From: Oscillospiraceae bacterium
Lineage (GTDB): Bacteria; Bacillota; Clostridia; Oscillospirales; Ruminococcaceae
DNA: 64,000 nt
Direction of reading: 5' to 3'
NCBI GenBank assembly: GCA_015067315.1
Contig: SVMR01000002.1
Span: 83,258 to 147,257, forward strand
Part shown: positions 48,835-58,558 of the stretch, one piece after another
How the letters are laid out: every line of letters begins with the position of its first letter
How positions within the stretch are numbered: the stretch's first letter is position 1
Made by a program: the position numbers and the translations under genes
The notes under the pieces: generated by a model
What the model saw: only the letters and a program-made list of their open reading frames with translations
Told to the model about the DNA's origin: nothing
Databases searched by the model: none

Positions 48835-50085
48835 ATGAAAAAATTTTTTGCAATTATTTTTGCGATTATTCTCGCTTTTTCATTCGGCGGCTGTTCAAAG
48901 GAAGACCCGCTCCGGATTGTGACAGTCACGGACCTTCATTTTACCGGAAAGGAATATTTTTCCTATAAAGGAACTTTTGCCGCCGCAAACGACAGCAACG
49001 GAACCGGAAAACAGATCCGCTACGTTGAAGAAATCTTCGATGCTTTTATTTCCGAAATGCTTTCGGAAAAACCGGATTATATTCTTATAACCGGCGATCT
49101 TGCTTTTAACGGCGCAAAAGTTTCCCATCTTGCGGTTGCGGAAAAACTTTCCGTTTTAAAACAAGAAGGAATAACCGTTCTTGTTATTCCCGGAAACCAC
49201 GATATAACAGGTTCCGCCTATGTTTTCCCGAATGGCGAACCGGAAGATTCCGAATCCGTAACCCCGGAAGAATTCATGGAAATTTATTCCGATTTCGGAT
49301 ATTCCGGCGGAATCTCTTACGATGAAAATTCCCTTTCTTATGTATTTGATTCCGGAAAAGGAATAAGATTTTTTATGCTTGATACAAATCTTATATACGG
49401 CGCATCCCTTGGACAGTTAAGCGAAAAAACTCTTGAATGGCTTGAAAAGGAACTCGCGCTTTGCAGGGAATCCGAAAACATACCGGTTTTTGCGGGACAC
49501 CACAGCGTACTTTCGCATAATCCGCGTTTTGATTTTACATATAAACTCAGCAACGGCGATGACGTTTCCGATATGATTGCCGAAAACGGCGGTACGCTTT
49601 ATCTTTGCGGACATCTTCATACCCAGCATTTTGTTCAGACGGAAAAACTTACCGATATTGTAACCGGAGGATTTTGTGTATATCCCCACCGCTACGGTTA
49701 TATTGAAATTTCTCCCGAAGGCTGGAAATATGAAGCAAAAGCAACGGATGTTTCCGCTTATGCTTCTTCCGCGGGTATTGATAATCCGGATTTGCTCAAT
49801 TACGGCGATTACGGCTACGGCTTCTTCTATGACGGAGCTTATGCGCAGGCAAAAGAAGCAATTTATTCCGTGGTTGAAGATGAGGAACTTGCGGAAAAAT
49901 ATTCCGTTTTCAGCGCGCAGCTTAACGTTGCGTATTTCGGTGGAGTTTTTTCCGACGTTGATCTTTCGGTTGCGGAGGATTTTCTTGCGGCGGCAGAAGG
50001 AACCGGCTGGGGCTCATATATGAGTTCCGTACTTCTTGATACGAAAGACAATATATATTGCCAATGGCCGATTGAAACCCAATAA
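48835..50085 (+). CDS. Metallophosphoesterase lipoprotein
   Basis: A 416-residue surface lipoprotein with lipobox SFGGC (Cys about 20). The calcineurin-like metal motifs are in order: TVTDLHFTG (DxH), ITGDLAFNGAKVSH (GD), VIPGNHDITGS (GNHD), FAGHHSVLSH (GH) and LCGHLHTQH (GHxH). It probably hydrolyses a phosphoester outside the cell, for example nucleotides or teichoic acid parts; the exact substrate is unknown. The C-terminal 120 residues lie outside the core. AAGGGGTG precedes the ATG. Confidence 0.88.
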   Translation: MKKFFAIIFAIILAFSFGGCSKEDPLRIVTVTDLHFTGKEYFSYKGTFAAANDSNGTGKQIRYVEEIFDAFISEMLSEKPDYILITGDLAFNGAKVSHLAVAEKLSVLKQEGITVLVIPGNHDITGSAYVFPNGEPEDSESVTPEEFMEIYSDFGYSGGISYDENSLSYVFDSGKGIRFFMLDTNLIYGASLGQLSEKTLEWLEKELALCRESENIPVFAGHHSVLSHNPRFDFTYKLSNGDDVSDMIAENGGTLYLCGHLHTQHFVQTEKLTDIVTGGFCVYPHRYGYIEISPEGWKYEAKATDVSAYASSAGIDNPDLLNYGDYGYGFFYDGAYAQAKEAIYSVVEDEELAEKYSVFSAQLNVAYFGGVFSDVDLSVAEDFLAAAEGTGWGSYMSSVLLDTKDNIYCQWPIETQ

Positions 50086-50090
50086 AAATT

Positions 50091-50117
50091 GCCCTTCCGG
50101 AAAGGAAGGGCTTTTTT
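50091..50117. terminator. Terminator between the phosphoesterase and the regulator
   Basis: GCCCTTCC, GGAAA loop, GGAAGGGC, then TTTTTT; convergent genes. Confidence 0.8.
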
Positions 50118-50121
50118 GTTT

Positions 50122-50886
50122 TTATCTCTTTTTGTAAATCACGAGTTCCGGATTTGCTCCGTCTTTTTCATAGGTGCAGACGAGAAGAAAATCCATATTT
50201 GCCGCAAGACCAAAGCATCTTTCGTCCCCGAATTCACTTTCAAGCTGTGTTCCGAGATATGTCGCTCTGTCATCAAGGAATTTAACAAGTTTTCCGTTCG
50301 GAAGGCGGTATTCAAGGTTTATGAAATTTCCGACCAAAGCATTGACGCTTGTTACTTCCGGCATTCCTTCAATATGCAGTTCATTAAACTCATCGATGAT
50401 TTTTTGTTTGAATTCGTCAAATTTTTCTTTTCCGCCGATATTAAGATATTTTTTCCAGTAATTAAGGCTTGGGAGCATATTTTTCATATATTCCCGAACC
50501 TGTTCGGAGGAAAAATGTTCGTTTGACATACTTTTCACGCAAACTTCAATAAGTTCATCCATATCGTGATACATATATTCTCCGTCGGCATAGCACCATT
50601 TGCAGTATTCCTCGTTTAAAACTCCGTCCTTTTCCCTGCTTATATCGGAATCTTCAAGAGGCATTCCGCAGCATTGACAGATAAGTTTCCTCGGAGAACC
50701 GAGGAGGGTGTTTATCGAAACGTCGAACAGATTTGAAAGCATTTTAAGCGTTTCCGTATTCGGAACCGTTTCGCCGTTTTCCCAGCGGGAAACAGCCTGG
50801 CGCGTTACAAAAACCTTTTCCGCAAGTTCATCCTGGGAAAAACCGTTTTTTGTCCTGAGTTCAAAAATAACGTCTTTTGTATCCAT
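50122..50886 (-). CDS. XRE-family regulator with zinc ribbon
   Basis: A 254-residue protein. An N-terminal Cro/CI helix-turn-helix (FSQDELAEKVFVTRQAVSRWENGETVP, about 15-41 in outline) is followed by a zinc ribbon CQCCGMPL...YCKWCYADGEYMY (about 68-105), as in putative zinc-ribbon domain proteins, and a C-terminal alpha/beta part of unknown type. It is divergent from the ABC exporter pair, with 186 bases between the start codons, so it may regulate that operon. GAGGTGAT precedes the ATG. Confidence 0.85.
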   Translation of the reverse strand: MDTKDVIFELRTKNGFSQDELAEKVFVTRQAVSRWENGETVPNTETLKMLSNLFDVSINTLLGSPRKLICQCCGMPLEDSDISREKDGVLNEEYCKWCYADGEYMYHDMDELIEVCVKSMSNEHFSSEQVREYMKNMLPSLNYWKKYLNIGGKEKFDEFKQKIIDEFNELHIEGMPEVTSVNALVGNFINLEYRLPNGKLVKFLDDRATYLGTQLESEFGDERCFGLAANMDFLLVCTYEKDGANPELVIYKKR

Positions 50887-50995
50887 TTATCATCACCTCG
50901 GCATTATTCTAACATTTATATCATTATCATACAAGCAACCCGCTGTTGCCCCGGAAGGATTAACTATTAATCTTGTTGAATATACCAACGGTTTA

Positions 50996-51024
50996 TTGAA
51001 AAGCAAGTTTGGTCGTGTTATACT
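50996..51024 (+). promoter_or_regulatory. Promoter of the ABC exporter pair
   Basis: TTGAAA at 50996-51001, 17-base spacer, TATACT at 51019-51024. Confidence 0.65.
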
Positions 51025-51072
51025 GAAAATTGGTTTTTCGCGTAATAAAAATCTTTGTTTAGTGAGGTAGAA

Positions 51073-52797
51073 ATGAAAAAGATTTTTGAAAACCTGCTGC
51101 ATTATAAAAGCAGGATTCCGGTTGCACTGCTTTTTATGACTGCCGCCACAATCTGCGACCTTATGCTCCCCACCATAATGAGCGATATTGTGGACAAAGG
51201 CATCTATCTTTCCGATATGGAGTTTATCAAAAGAAACTGTCTTTATATGTTTCTTGTTTCCCTTGCCGGTCTTGCAACGGTTATAATCGGAAGAAAAATA
51301 ACCGCCGAAATTGTTGCCGGATTCTGTTCCGACCTTCGAAAAACGGTTTTCGCGAAGGTCAATACAATGACTTTCGGAGAAATGAACAATATCGGAACCG
51401 CGGCGCTTATAACCCGTTCCACCCATGATACCGAAACTCTCGGCTGGATCGCTTCCATTTTTTGCGGAAACATAATCACCATTCCTGTTCTTTTTATAGG
51501 CGGCGTTGCCCTTTCGTTCAGCAAAGACATTCTTCTTTCGCTTGTTCTTCTTTTCTTTGTTCCAATAGTTTTTGCCGTTGTTATTCTTATCGGAAGAAAA
51601 ATCGAACCGCTTTGGAGAATCGCCGATGAATTCATCGACAAACAGAACGATATCATGCGCGAACGCCTTCGCGGAATCCGCGTTATCCGCGCTTTCGGGA
51701 ACGAGGAACATGAGCACGAAAGAATTGCCGACGCAACCCGAAAAATGGCTCTCAATATCATAAAATCCAACGTGAGCATGGGAATAATCGCTCCTCTCGC
51801 CCTTTTCCTGCTCAATTTTTCCGTCGTGCTCATAATTTATATCGGCGCATTCAGAATGGAAACAGGCGCAAGCGCCGTTTCCGCCGGCGATATTTTTGCA
51901 ATTATACAATACGTCACCCTTGTTATGACAAGCATTATGAACGCCGCTTTTGTAATCGTAATGATTCCCCACGCAAAAGTTGCGGCAGGAAGAATCGGCG
52001 AAGTTCTTTCCGCAAAAGGCTATGACGATATAATTGCGGAAGAAAATATTGAATTTTCCGGAGATATTGTTTTTGACAACGTAACTTTCCGTTACGAAGG
52101 CGCAACCGAAGCTGCGGTAAGCAACGTTTCTTTTCATATTCTCCCCGGGCAGAAAGTTTCCGTAATCGGCGGCACCGGAAGCGGAAAATCAACTCTTGTT
52201 TCCCTTATGCTGTGTTTTCGGATGCCGACCGAAGGAAAAGTTATTTTTGACGGACGCTCTTCCGATACCCTGAGCCATAAAACAGTCCGCAGAAATATAA
52301 GCTGCGTCCTCCAGAATTCCTCAATCTATTCCGGTACAATTAAAGAAAATATTCTTATGGGAAAACCGGACGCTTCCGATAATGAAATCCGGGAAGCCGG
52401 AGAAATTGCAGAACTTTCGGATTTTATCGGAACCCTTGAAAAAGGCTATGAACACGAACTCACCCAATCCGGCAAAAACCTTTCCGGCGGACAGCGCCAG
52501 CGCGTTTCGATAGCAAGAGCGGTCATCAAAAATGCTCCGATTTATATTTTTGACGACAGTTTTTCCGCTCTTGATTTCCTTACAGAATCAAAAGTCCGCA
52601 CAAAACTTTCAAAAAAAGCCGCAGGCAAAACCCAGATAGTTATAACCCAGAGGGTAACTTCCGCCATGAACAGCGATATGATTCTTGTTATGGACAACGG
52701 AAATCTTGTGGATTCCGGAAAACATTCCGAACTTTTAGAACGCTGTGAAATATATAGGGAAATTTATGCTTCCCAGACGGGAGGTGCAAAAAAATGA
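51073..52797 (+). CDS. Heterodimeric ABC exporter subunit with degenerate ATPase site
   Basis: A 574-residue half-transporter: six membrane helices (about 15-300) then an ATPase domain. Walker A is GGTGSGKSTLV and the signature is LSGGQRQRVSIARA. After Walker B the catalytic Glu is replaced (IFDDSFSALD), and the switch His is replaced by Gln (VITQRVTS). That is the non-hydrolysing half of TM287/288-type exporters. The start is ATG 51073 with GAGG upstream; an in-frame TTG at 51055 is less likely. It overlaps the second half-gene by four bases. Confidence 0.93.
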   Translation: MKKIFENLLHYKSRIPVALLFMTAATICDLMLPTIMSDIVDKGIYLSDMEFIKRNCLYMFLVSLAGLATVIIGRKITAEIVAGFCSDLRKTVFAKVNTMTFGEMNNIGTAALITRSTHDTETLGWIASIFCGNIITIPVLFIGGVALSFSKDILLSLVLLFFVPIVFAVVILIGRKIEPLWRIADEFIDKQNDIMRERLRGIRVIRAFGNEEHEHERIADATRKMALNIIKSNVSMGIIAPLALFLLNFSVVLIIYIGAFRMETGASAVSAGDIFAIIQYVTLVMTSIMNAAFVIVMIPHAKVAAGRIGEVLSAKGYDDIIAEENIEFSGDIVFDNVTFRYEGATEAAVSNVSFHILPGQKVSVIGGTGSGKSTLVSLMLCFRMPTEGKVIFDGRSSDTLSHKTVRRNISCVLQNSSIYSGTIKENILMGKPDASDNEIREAGEIAELSDFIGTLEKGYEHELTQSGKNLSGGQRQRVSIARAVIKNAPIYIFDDSFSALDFLTESKVRTKLSKKAAGKTQIVITQRVTSAMNSDMILVMDNGNLVDSGKHSELLERCEIYREIYASQTGGAKK

Positions 52798-54566
52798 TTT
52801 CCGAAAAGAAACAAAACCGCGCAAAAGCCCTTTGGCGCATTTACAAAGAGGCAAAACCCATCTGGGGATGGCTTTTCCTTTCCTGTTTTCTTTGCCTTCT
52901 TTCAATCGTTTTCACCGTTGTTTCCCCTAAAATGCTCGGTGAACTTGTTCAGAAACTCTATGATTTCTGGTCCGGAGAGTTAATTACCGAAAATTTTGCA
53001 AAAACGATACTTTCGGGACTTATTCCCCTTGGAATCATATATCTTTTGTTGAGCCTTGTGAAACTTGCGAATATGTATCTGCTCAACAACGTGGTAAGCC
53101 GCTATTTTACGTGCAATATTCGGATCCGTATATCCGAAAAAATCAAGAAACTGCCTGTAAAGTTTGTTGACTGTACACCCGTCGGTGAGATTCTCCGGCG
53201 TATGACCGACGACGTTTCCAACATGGGAACCTCCATTCATACGATGATTGAAACCCTTTCAACCGGTTTTTTGCAGATTATTGTGATTACGGTGATGATG
53301 TTCTTCGAGGACTGGCGTCTTTCCGCGGCGGTTCTTGTTATAACTCCCGTTTCCGTATATCTTTCCTCGAAAATTTCCGCAATGAGCGAAAAACACTTCC
53401 ACGAAATGTTCACCCAGTTCGGAAATCTCAACTCCGTTGTTGAAGAAAGCTATACGAACTATGCCACAACAAAGGCATATAACTGGGAAAACGAAACCCT
53501 GCGCCGCCACGATGAAATAAACCGCAAAGTAAAAAATTCCGAAGTAAAGGCAACCTTTATTTCTTCCGCGGTGCGTCCCTGCATTGCGTTTACAAATTCT
53601 CTCGCCTATATTGCGATAAACCTCCTCGGCGGATGGCTTATTCTCAACGAAGGGGTTTCCGTCGGAACGATTGTCACGATTGTTCTTTTTGCAAAGCAGA
53701 TTGCCGCGCCGCTTGAACAGATCGCCGAAGGTCTTGGCGAAGTCCAAAGGGCGATCACCTCTTCCGAAAGGGTTTTCGCTCTTCTTGACCTTGAAGAGGA
53801 AATCCCCGACGAAGGAACGGTTGATAAAGAAAAAATCCTCGGAAACGTAAGTTTTGAAAACGTGAACTTTTCTTACGAGGAAGACAAACCGCTTATAAAA
53901 AATCTCAATCTTGAAATAAAACACGGACAGAATATCGCAATAGTCGGTCCGACAGGCGCAGGAAAAACGACCATCGTAAACCTTCTGATGCGTTTTTATG
54001 ACCCCCAAAGCGGAAAAATCCTTATCGACGGACACGATATCGGAACAATATCCCGGGAGGAAATCCGCGGACTTTTCGGAATGGTGCTCCAGGAAACATG
54101 GCTTTTCGGCGGAACTGTTGCGGAAAACGTCGCTTACGGAAAACCTGATGCAACCCTTGAGGAAATAATAACCGCCTGCGACGAAGCATATTGCGACCAT
54201 TTTATCCGCACCCTTCCCCAGGGTTACGATACCGTAATCGGCGACGATACAACAAATATTTCCGGCGGACAGAAACAGCTTCTTACGATTGCAAGGGCGC
54301 TTCTTGCAAACCACCGTCTTCTTATTCTTGATGAAGCGACTTCCAACGTTGATACGAGAACCGAAATTCTTATTCAAAAAGCAATGGATAAGCTTATGGA
54401 AGGAAAAACCTGCTTTGTAATCGCCCACCGCCTTTCCACAATAGTCGATTCCGATTTGATACTCGTCATCAACAACGGCGAAATTGTTGAAACCGGAAAA
54501 CACGAAGAACTTCTTGCAAAAAAAGGTTTCTATTACGAAATTTACAACAGTCAGTATGCTGTATAA
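52794..54566 (+). CDS. Heterodimeric ABC exporter subunit with canonical ATPase site
   Basis: A 590-residue half-transporter. Walker A is GPTGAGKTTIV, signature ISGGQKQLLTIARAL, Walker B with intact Glu LLILDEATSNVD and switch His VIAHRLSTI. With its partner it forms a TM287/288- or LmrCD-type exporter of drugs, lipids or peptides; the substrate is unknown. The first 20 residues are basic. ATGA overlap couples it to the preceding gene. A strong terminator closes the operon. Confidence 0.94.
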   Translation: MISEKKQNRAKALWRIYKEAKPIWGWLFLSCFLCLLSIVFTVVSPKMLGELVQKLYDFWSGELITENFAKTILSGLIPLGIIYLLLSLVKLANMYLLNNVVSRYFTCNIRIRISEKIKKLPVKFVDCTPVGEILRRMTDDVSNMGTSIHTMIETLSTGFLQIIVITVMMFFEDWRLSAAVLVITPVSVYLSSKISAMSEKHFHEMFTQFGNLNSVVEESYTNYATTKAYNWENETLRRHDEINRKVKNSEVKATFISSAVRPCIAFTNSLAYIAINLLGGWLILNEGVSVGTIVTIVLFAKQIAAPLEQIAEGLGEVQRAITSSERVFALLDLEEEIPDEGTVDKEKILGNVSFENVNFSYEEDKPLIKNLNLEIKHGQNIAIVGPTGAGKTTIVNLLMRFYDPQSGKILIDGHDIGTISREEIRGLFGMVLQETWLFGGTVAENVAYGKPDATLEEIITACDEAYCDHFIRTLPQGYDTVIGDDTTNISGGQKQLLTIARALLANHRLLILDEATSNVDTRTEILIQKAMDKLMEGKTCFVIAHRLSTIVDSDLILVINNGEIVETGKHEELLAKKGFYYEIYNSQYAV

Positions 54567-54567
54567 G

Positions 54568-54600
54568 AAAAACGGACATTCGATTCGAATGTCCGTTTTT
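54568..54600 (+). terminator. Terminator of the ABC exporter operon
   Basis: AAAACGGACATTCG, short loop, CGAATGTCCGTTTTT. Confidence 0.85.
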
Positions 54601-54667
54601 CATTTTTCTCTTTTCAAATTTTATAATATGTGTTATTATATAATATTATAGAAAGAGGGCGAGCATT

Positions 54668-55489
54668 ATGTATTATCAGAAAAGATTTGACGGACATGTT
54701 CACAGCGACTGTTCCCCAAGGGGAGTCCATCCGATTATGAGCCTTTGCGAACAGGCAATCAACCGCGGACTTTTCGGAATGGCAATAACGGATTGCTGCG
54801 ATTGCGACCGTTTTGACGAAATGCAGTTTTCCGAAAGAGTCCGGGAATCCGTTTACGGCGTATATAAAGCCCGCTCCGTTTTTGAAGATTCCCTTGTTAT
54901 TTCAAACGGAATCGAAGTCGGCCAGCCCCTTGATAATATCGGAAAAGCGGACAAAATTATAAACGGAACCCATTTTGACGTTGTTCTTGCCTCCGTAAAA
55001 AAATATCCGGACGGAAGAAAATTAAGCGATATCAACTATTCCGAACTTTCTGAAAACGAAATTTTCAGACTTCTTGAATCATATTACAAAATCCTTTTGG
55101 AAACTTCAAAATGGGATAACTTCGACGTTTTAAGCCAGCTTACTCTTCCGATGCGATACGTTAACAGCGAATCCGCTCCCTATTTTTCAATCCGCCATTG
55201 CGACGATATAATCGAAGAGATATTGAAAAAACTTGCCGAAAACGGAAAGGCTCTTGAGGTAAACACTTCCGCTTTGCGCGGAAAACTCAATATGATTCTT
55301 CCGCCGGTAAGATATCTCAGAATGTTCCGCGAACTCGGCGGAGAATTCGTAACGGTAGGTTCCGGTTCCCACAGCTGCGGTTCCCTTGGAGCGGATTTAA
55401 GCGAAGGAATAAGCCTTGTTCACGAGGCAGGTTTTGATTCCTATTGCTATTTTGAAGACAGAAAACCCGTATTTATCAATATTGAATAA
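54668..55489 (+). CDS. PHP-domain phosphatase, HisJ/HisK-like
   Basis: A 273-residue PHP-fold hydrolase. The first metal motif is FDGHVHSDCSPRGVHP (HxH), then MAITDCCDCDRFDE, GIEVGQP, a middle ligand strand, and the C-terminal TVGSGSHSCGSLG (H) position. It resembles histidinol phosphatase, but no his genes are around, so another phosphoester may be the substrate. AGAGGGCGAGC is a fair ribosome site. It lies 13 bases upstream of the Lrp-like gene, so the two may be co-transcribed. Confidence 0.82.
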   Translation: MYYQKRFDGHVHSDCSPRGVHPIMSLCEQAINRGLFGMAITDCCDCDRFDEMQFSERVRESVYGVYKARSVFEDSLVISNGIEVGQPLDNIGKADKIINGTHFDVVLASVKKYPDGRKLSDINYSELSENEIFRLLESYYKILLETSKWDNFDVLSQLTLPMRYVNSESAPYFSIRHCDDIIEEILKKLAENGKALEVNTSALRGKLNMILPPVRYLRMFRELGGEFVTVGSGSHSCGSLGADLSEGISLVHEAGFDSYCYFEDRKPVFINIE

Positions 55490-55502
55490 AGGAGATTTAA
55501 AA

Positions 55503-55988
55503 ATGGATCAGCTTCTTAAACTTCTTGAAACCAACGCAAAACTTACAACCGACCAACTCTCCGCTCTTCTTGGAAAAACCGAAGAAGAAATCAATTCCGC
55601 AATAAAAGAATACGAAAAAGAACATGTTATAATCGGATATAACGCGCTTGTTAACTGGGAAAAAATCGATCCCAACGACTGCACCGCCGTTATCGAACTT
55701 AAAGTCCAGCCGAAACGCGGTTACGGTTATGACGAAATTGCCGCGGAAATCATGCGTTTTGATGAAGTTCAGACCGTCTGGCTTATGAGCAGCTCCAGCT
55801 ATGACCTTTCCGTTATAATCCGCGGACACAGCTTCAAGGATATTTCCATGTTCGTTGCAAAACGCCTTGCAACTCTTGATTCCGTAACTTCCACCGCAAC
55901 GAATTTTGTTCTTAAACGCTATAAAGAACATTTCTTTAACTTTACCGATGAAATCAAAGATGAAAGGAGACAGCTTAATATTGATTGA
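55503..55988 (+). CDS. Lrp/AsnC-family transcription regulator
   Basis: A 161-residue regulator. The N-terminal helix-turn-helix is reduced (LLETNAKLTTDQLSALLGKTEEEINSAI, about 5-32 in outline), and the RAM effector domain follows (CTAVIELKVQPKRGYGYDEI, FDEVQTVWLMSSSSYDLSVIIRG). AAAGGAG precedes ATG 55503. Its stop lies inside the start region of the aminotransferase gene, a pairing common in Clostridia. It likely senses an amino acid and controls the downstream enzyme. Confidence 0.9.
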   Translation: MDQLLKLLETNAKLTTDQLSALLGKTEEEINSAIKEYEKEHVIIGYNALVNWEKIDPNDCTAVIELKVQPKRGYGYDEIAAEIMRFDEVQTVWLMSSSSYDLSVIIRGHSFKDISMFVAKRLATLDSVTSTATNFVLKRYKEHFFNFTDEIKDERRQLNID

Positions 55989-57156
55989 TTATACCAAAGT
56001 CCTTTCAGAAAAGGTTTCTGAACTCAAGCCCTCCGGAATCCGTAAATTCTTTGACCTCGCCGCAGAAATTGAAGACGTTATCGCTCTTACCATAGGCGAA
56101 CCCAATTTTAAAACTCCCTGGCATATTCGCGAAGCGGGTATTGATTCCCTTAAAAAAGGCCGCACCTGGTACACGGCAAACGCGGGTCTTGCCGAACTTC
56201 GCGACGAAGCTTCAAAATATCTGAAACGCAGATTTAATCTTGATTATGACTCCAAGGATATTTTTATAACCGTCGGCGGTTCCGAGGCAATAGACCTTAC
56301 TATCCGCGCCATTATTGATAACGGCGACGATATGCTTCTTCCAATCCCCTCTTTTGTCTGCTATGATCCCATCTGCAAACTTGCCGGAGGAAACGTTGTC
56401 ACCATTGAAACCAAACGCGAAAACGATTTCCGCCTTACCGCAGAAGAACTCCGCGCCGCAATAACCCCGAAAACAAAGCTTCTTGTTCTTCCTTTTCCGA
56501 ACAACCCCACCGGCGCCGTTATGAGAAGAGAACATCTTGAAGAAATCGCCGAAGTTCTCCGCGGAACGGATATTATGGTTCTTTCCGACGAAATTTATGC
56601 CGAACTCACTTACGGAAACGAACGCCATGTTTCCATTGCCGAAATTGACGGCATGAAGGAACGCACTATTCTTGTAAACGGTTTTTCCAAAGCTTATGCA
56701 ATGACCGGATGGCGCCTTGGATACGTCGCGGGTCCTTCGCCGATAATTTCTCAGATGCTTAAAATCCACCAGTATGCGATTATGAGTTCCCCCACAACCA
56801 GCCAGTATGCTGCCGTTGTCGCAATGCGCGACTGTGACAGCGAGGTTGAGGCAATGAAAAACGAATACGATATGAGAAGACGTTTTCTTGTAAAAGCTTT
56901 CAACGACATGGGACTTGACTGCTTCACTCCCGAAGGCGCTTTTTACGTCTTCCCCTGCATTAAATCCACCGGACTTTCCTCGGAAGAATTCTGCGAAAAG
57001 CTTCTTAAAAGCAAAAAAGTTGCCGTCGTTCCCGGCGGAGCATTCGGTTCTTCCGGCGAAGGTTTTGTCCGTGTTTCCTATGCCTATTCCATTGAACATA
57101 TAATGGAAGCAACCAGAAGAATCAAAGAATTCCTTGAGGAATTGAAAAATGGATAA
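55981..57156 (+). CDS. Class I/II PLP aminotransferase
   Basis: A 391-residue fold-type I aminotransferase. ALTIGEPNFKTPWHI, WYTANAGLAELRDEA, PFPNNPTGAVM, LSDEIYAELTYG and the PLP lysine in VNGFSKAYAMTGWRLGY are visible. The group includes aspartate, aromatic and N-acetyldiaminopimelate aminotransferases; the exact amino donor is not decidable. The start is TTG 55981, 11 bases after AAAGGAG and overlapping the regulator's stop. It overlaps the next gene by eight bases. Confidence 0.9.
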   Translation: MIDYTKVLSEKVSELKPSGIRKFFDLAAEIEDVIALTIGEPNFKTPWHIREAGIDSLKKGRTWYTANAGLAELRDEASKYLKRRFNLDYDSKDIFITVGGSEAIDLTIRAIIDNGDDMLLPIPSFVCYDPICKLAGGNVVTIETKRENDFRLTAEELRAAITPKTKLLVLPFPNNPTGAVMRREHLEEIAEVLRGTDIMVLSDEIYAELTYGNERHVSIAEIDGMKERTILVNGFSKAYAMTGWRLGYVAGPSPIISQMLKIHQYAIMSSPTTSQYAAVVAMRDCDSEVEAMKNEYDMRRRFLVKAFNDMGLDCFTPEGAFYVFPCIKSTGLSSEEFCEKLLKSKKVAVVPGGAFGSSGEGFVRVSYAYSIEHIMEATRRIKEFLEELKNG

Positions 57157-58495
57157 AATCAGCCTTAAAGCGCCGGCAAAAATCAATCTTTTTCTTGATA
57201 TAACCGGAAAACTTCCGAACGGATACCATGAAATTTCCTCCGTTATGCAAACGGTTGACCTTTTCGATTACGTAAAAATCGAAAAAGCCGGGGAAATCTC
57301 CGTAAAATGCAGCAGCGGCAATCTCGACGGAGAAAAAAACATTGCGTATAAAGCGGCAAAACTGTTTTTTGAAAAAAGCAAAATCGAATCCGGCGCATCC
57401 GTTTTTATTGACAAACGAATCCCGATGCAGGCCGGAATGGCCGGCGGAAGCGCGGATGCCGCCGCAGTTCTTTACGGACTCAACATAATTTTTGACGGGC
57501 CTTTTTCCGAAGAAGAACTCTGTTCAATTGGCGCGGAATGCGGCGCTGACGTTCCTTTTTCAATAGTCGGCGGAACAAAGCTTTCCGAAGGTTTCGGCGA
57601 AAAGCTTTCCCCAGCTCCGGAAATTCCGGATTGCTGGATCGTTGTTGTTAAGCCGGATTTCAGTATGAGCACGCCGGAAAGCTATAAATATTACGATGAG
57701 CACGGTCTTTCCTACCTTGAGCACCCGGATAGGAACGAAATTCTTGCAAATCTTGAAGAAAAAGACCTTTCCGGAATCTCCGAAAACCTTTACAATGTTC
57801 TTGAGCATACCGTTTTGAGCCCTATAATCGGCGAAATCAAAAGCGAGATGCTCAAAAACGGTGCCATGGGTTCAATGATGACCGGAAGCGGAACTGCCAT
57901 TTTCGGAATCTTCGATTCCGCGGAAAAAGCCGTTGCGGCAAAGGATTCTCTTTCGGAAAAATATTCTTCCGTTTTTCTTTCAAGACCCACCGGAACCGGA
58001 GTTCAGATTGACAAAAGCGCGGCGGTTTTTGAAAAATTCGCCGAACTGGGAATCGAATACGAACGGATCGACCACCCGGCGGTTTATACCATGGAAGAAA
58101 TGGACGCCCTCGGAATTTTTGAAAAAGGAATCATAGGAAAGAACCTGTTCCTTCGCGACAACAAAGGAAAACGCCATTTTCTTGTTTTTGTATATGGCGA
58201 CAAGCACACCGACCTTGCCGCAATCCAGGACGAACTCGGAATCAAGCACGTCAGCTTCGGTTCCGCGGAAAGGCTTGATAAATTCCTCGGACTTACAAAA
58301 GGTTCCGTTTCCCCTCTCGGGGTTATCAACGACAGGGAAGCCGCCGTTGAATTCATCATCGACAGCGATTTCAAAAACTGTCCCTGCGTCGGCGTTCATC
58401 CTAACCAGAACACATCTACTGTCTGGCTGACATTCGATGATTTAATGAAAGTAATCAGAGAGAACGGAAATAAAATTGATTTTATAAAAATCTGA
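57149..58495 (+). CDS. ispE: IspE (CDP-methylerythritol kinase) fused to a ProX-type tRNA deacylase domain
   Basis: A 448-residue protein in one frame. Residues 1-285 are a complete GHMP kinase of the MEP isoprenoid pathway: KAPAKINLFLDI, LPNGYHEISSVMQTV, the ATP loop PMQAGMAGGSADAAAV and MMTGSGTAIFG. Residues about 290-448 are a YbaK/ProX editing domain: IDHPAVYTMEEM, GKNLFLRDNKGKRHFLVFV with its lysine, FGSAERLDKFLGLTKGSVSPLGVIND. Stand-alone ProX proteins remove mischarged Ala from tRNA-Pro. The junction (PTGTGVQIDKSAAVF) shows no stop or frameshift. This fusion is unusual. It overlaps the aminotransferase gene by eight bases. Confidence 0.9.
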   Translation: MDKISLKAPAKINLFLDITGKLPNGYHEISSVMQTVDLFDYVKIEKAGEISVKCSSGNLDGEKNIAYKAAKLFFEKSKIESGASVFIDKRIPMQAGMAGGSADAAAVLYGLNIIFDGPFSEEELCSIGAECGADVPFSIVGGTKLSEGFGEKLSPAPEIPDCWIVVVKPDFSMSTPESYKYYDEHGLSYLEHPDRNEILANLEEKDLSGISENLYNVLEHTVLSPIIGEIKSEMLKNGAMGSMMTGSGTAIFGIFDSAEKAVAAKDSLSEKYSSVFLSRPTGTGVQIDKSAAVFEKFAELGIEYERIDHPAVYTMEEMDALGIFEKGIIGKNLFLRDNKGKRHFLVFVYGDKHTDLAAIQDELGIKHVSFGSAERLDKFLGLTKGSVSPLGVINDREAAVEFIIDSDFKNCPCVGVHPNQNTSTVWLTFDDLMKVIRENGNKIDFIKI

Positions 58496-58558
58496 TGAAT
58501 ATTTATTTAAAAATCCGCCAATGCTTTTGGTATCAACAAAGCAAAGGCGGAATTTTTT

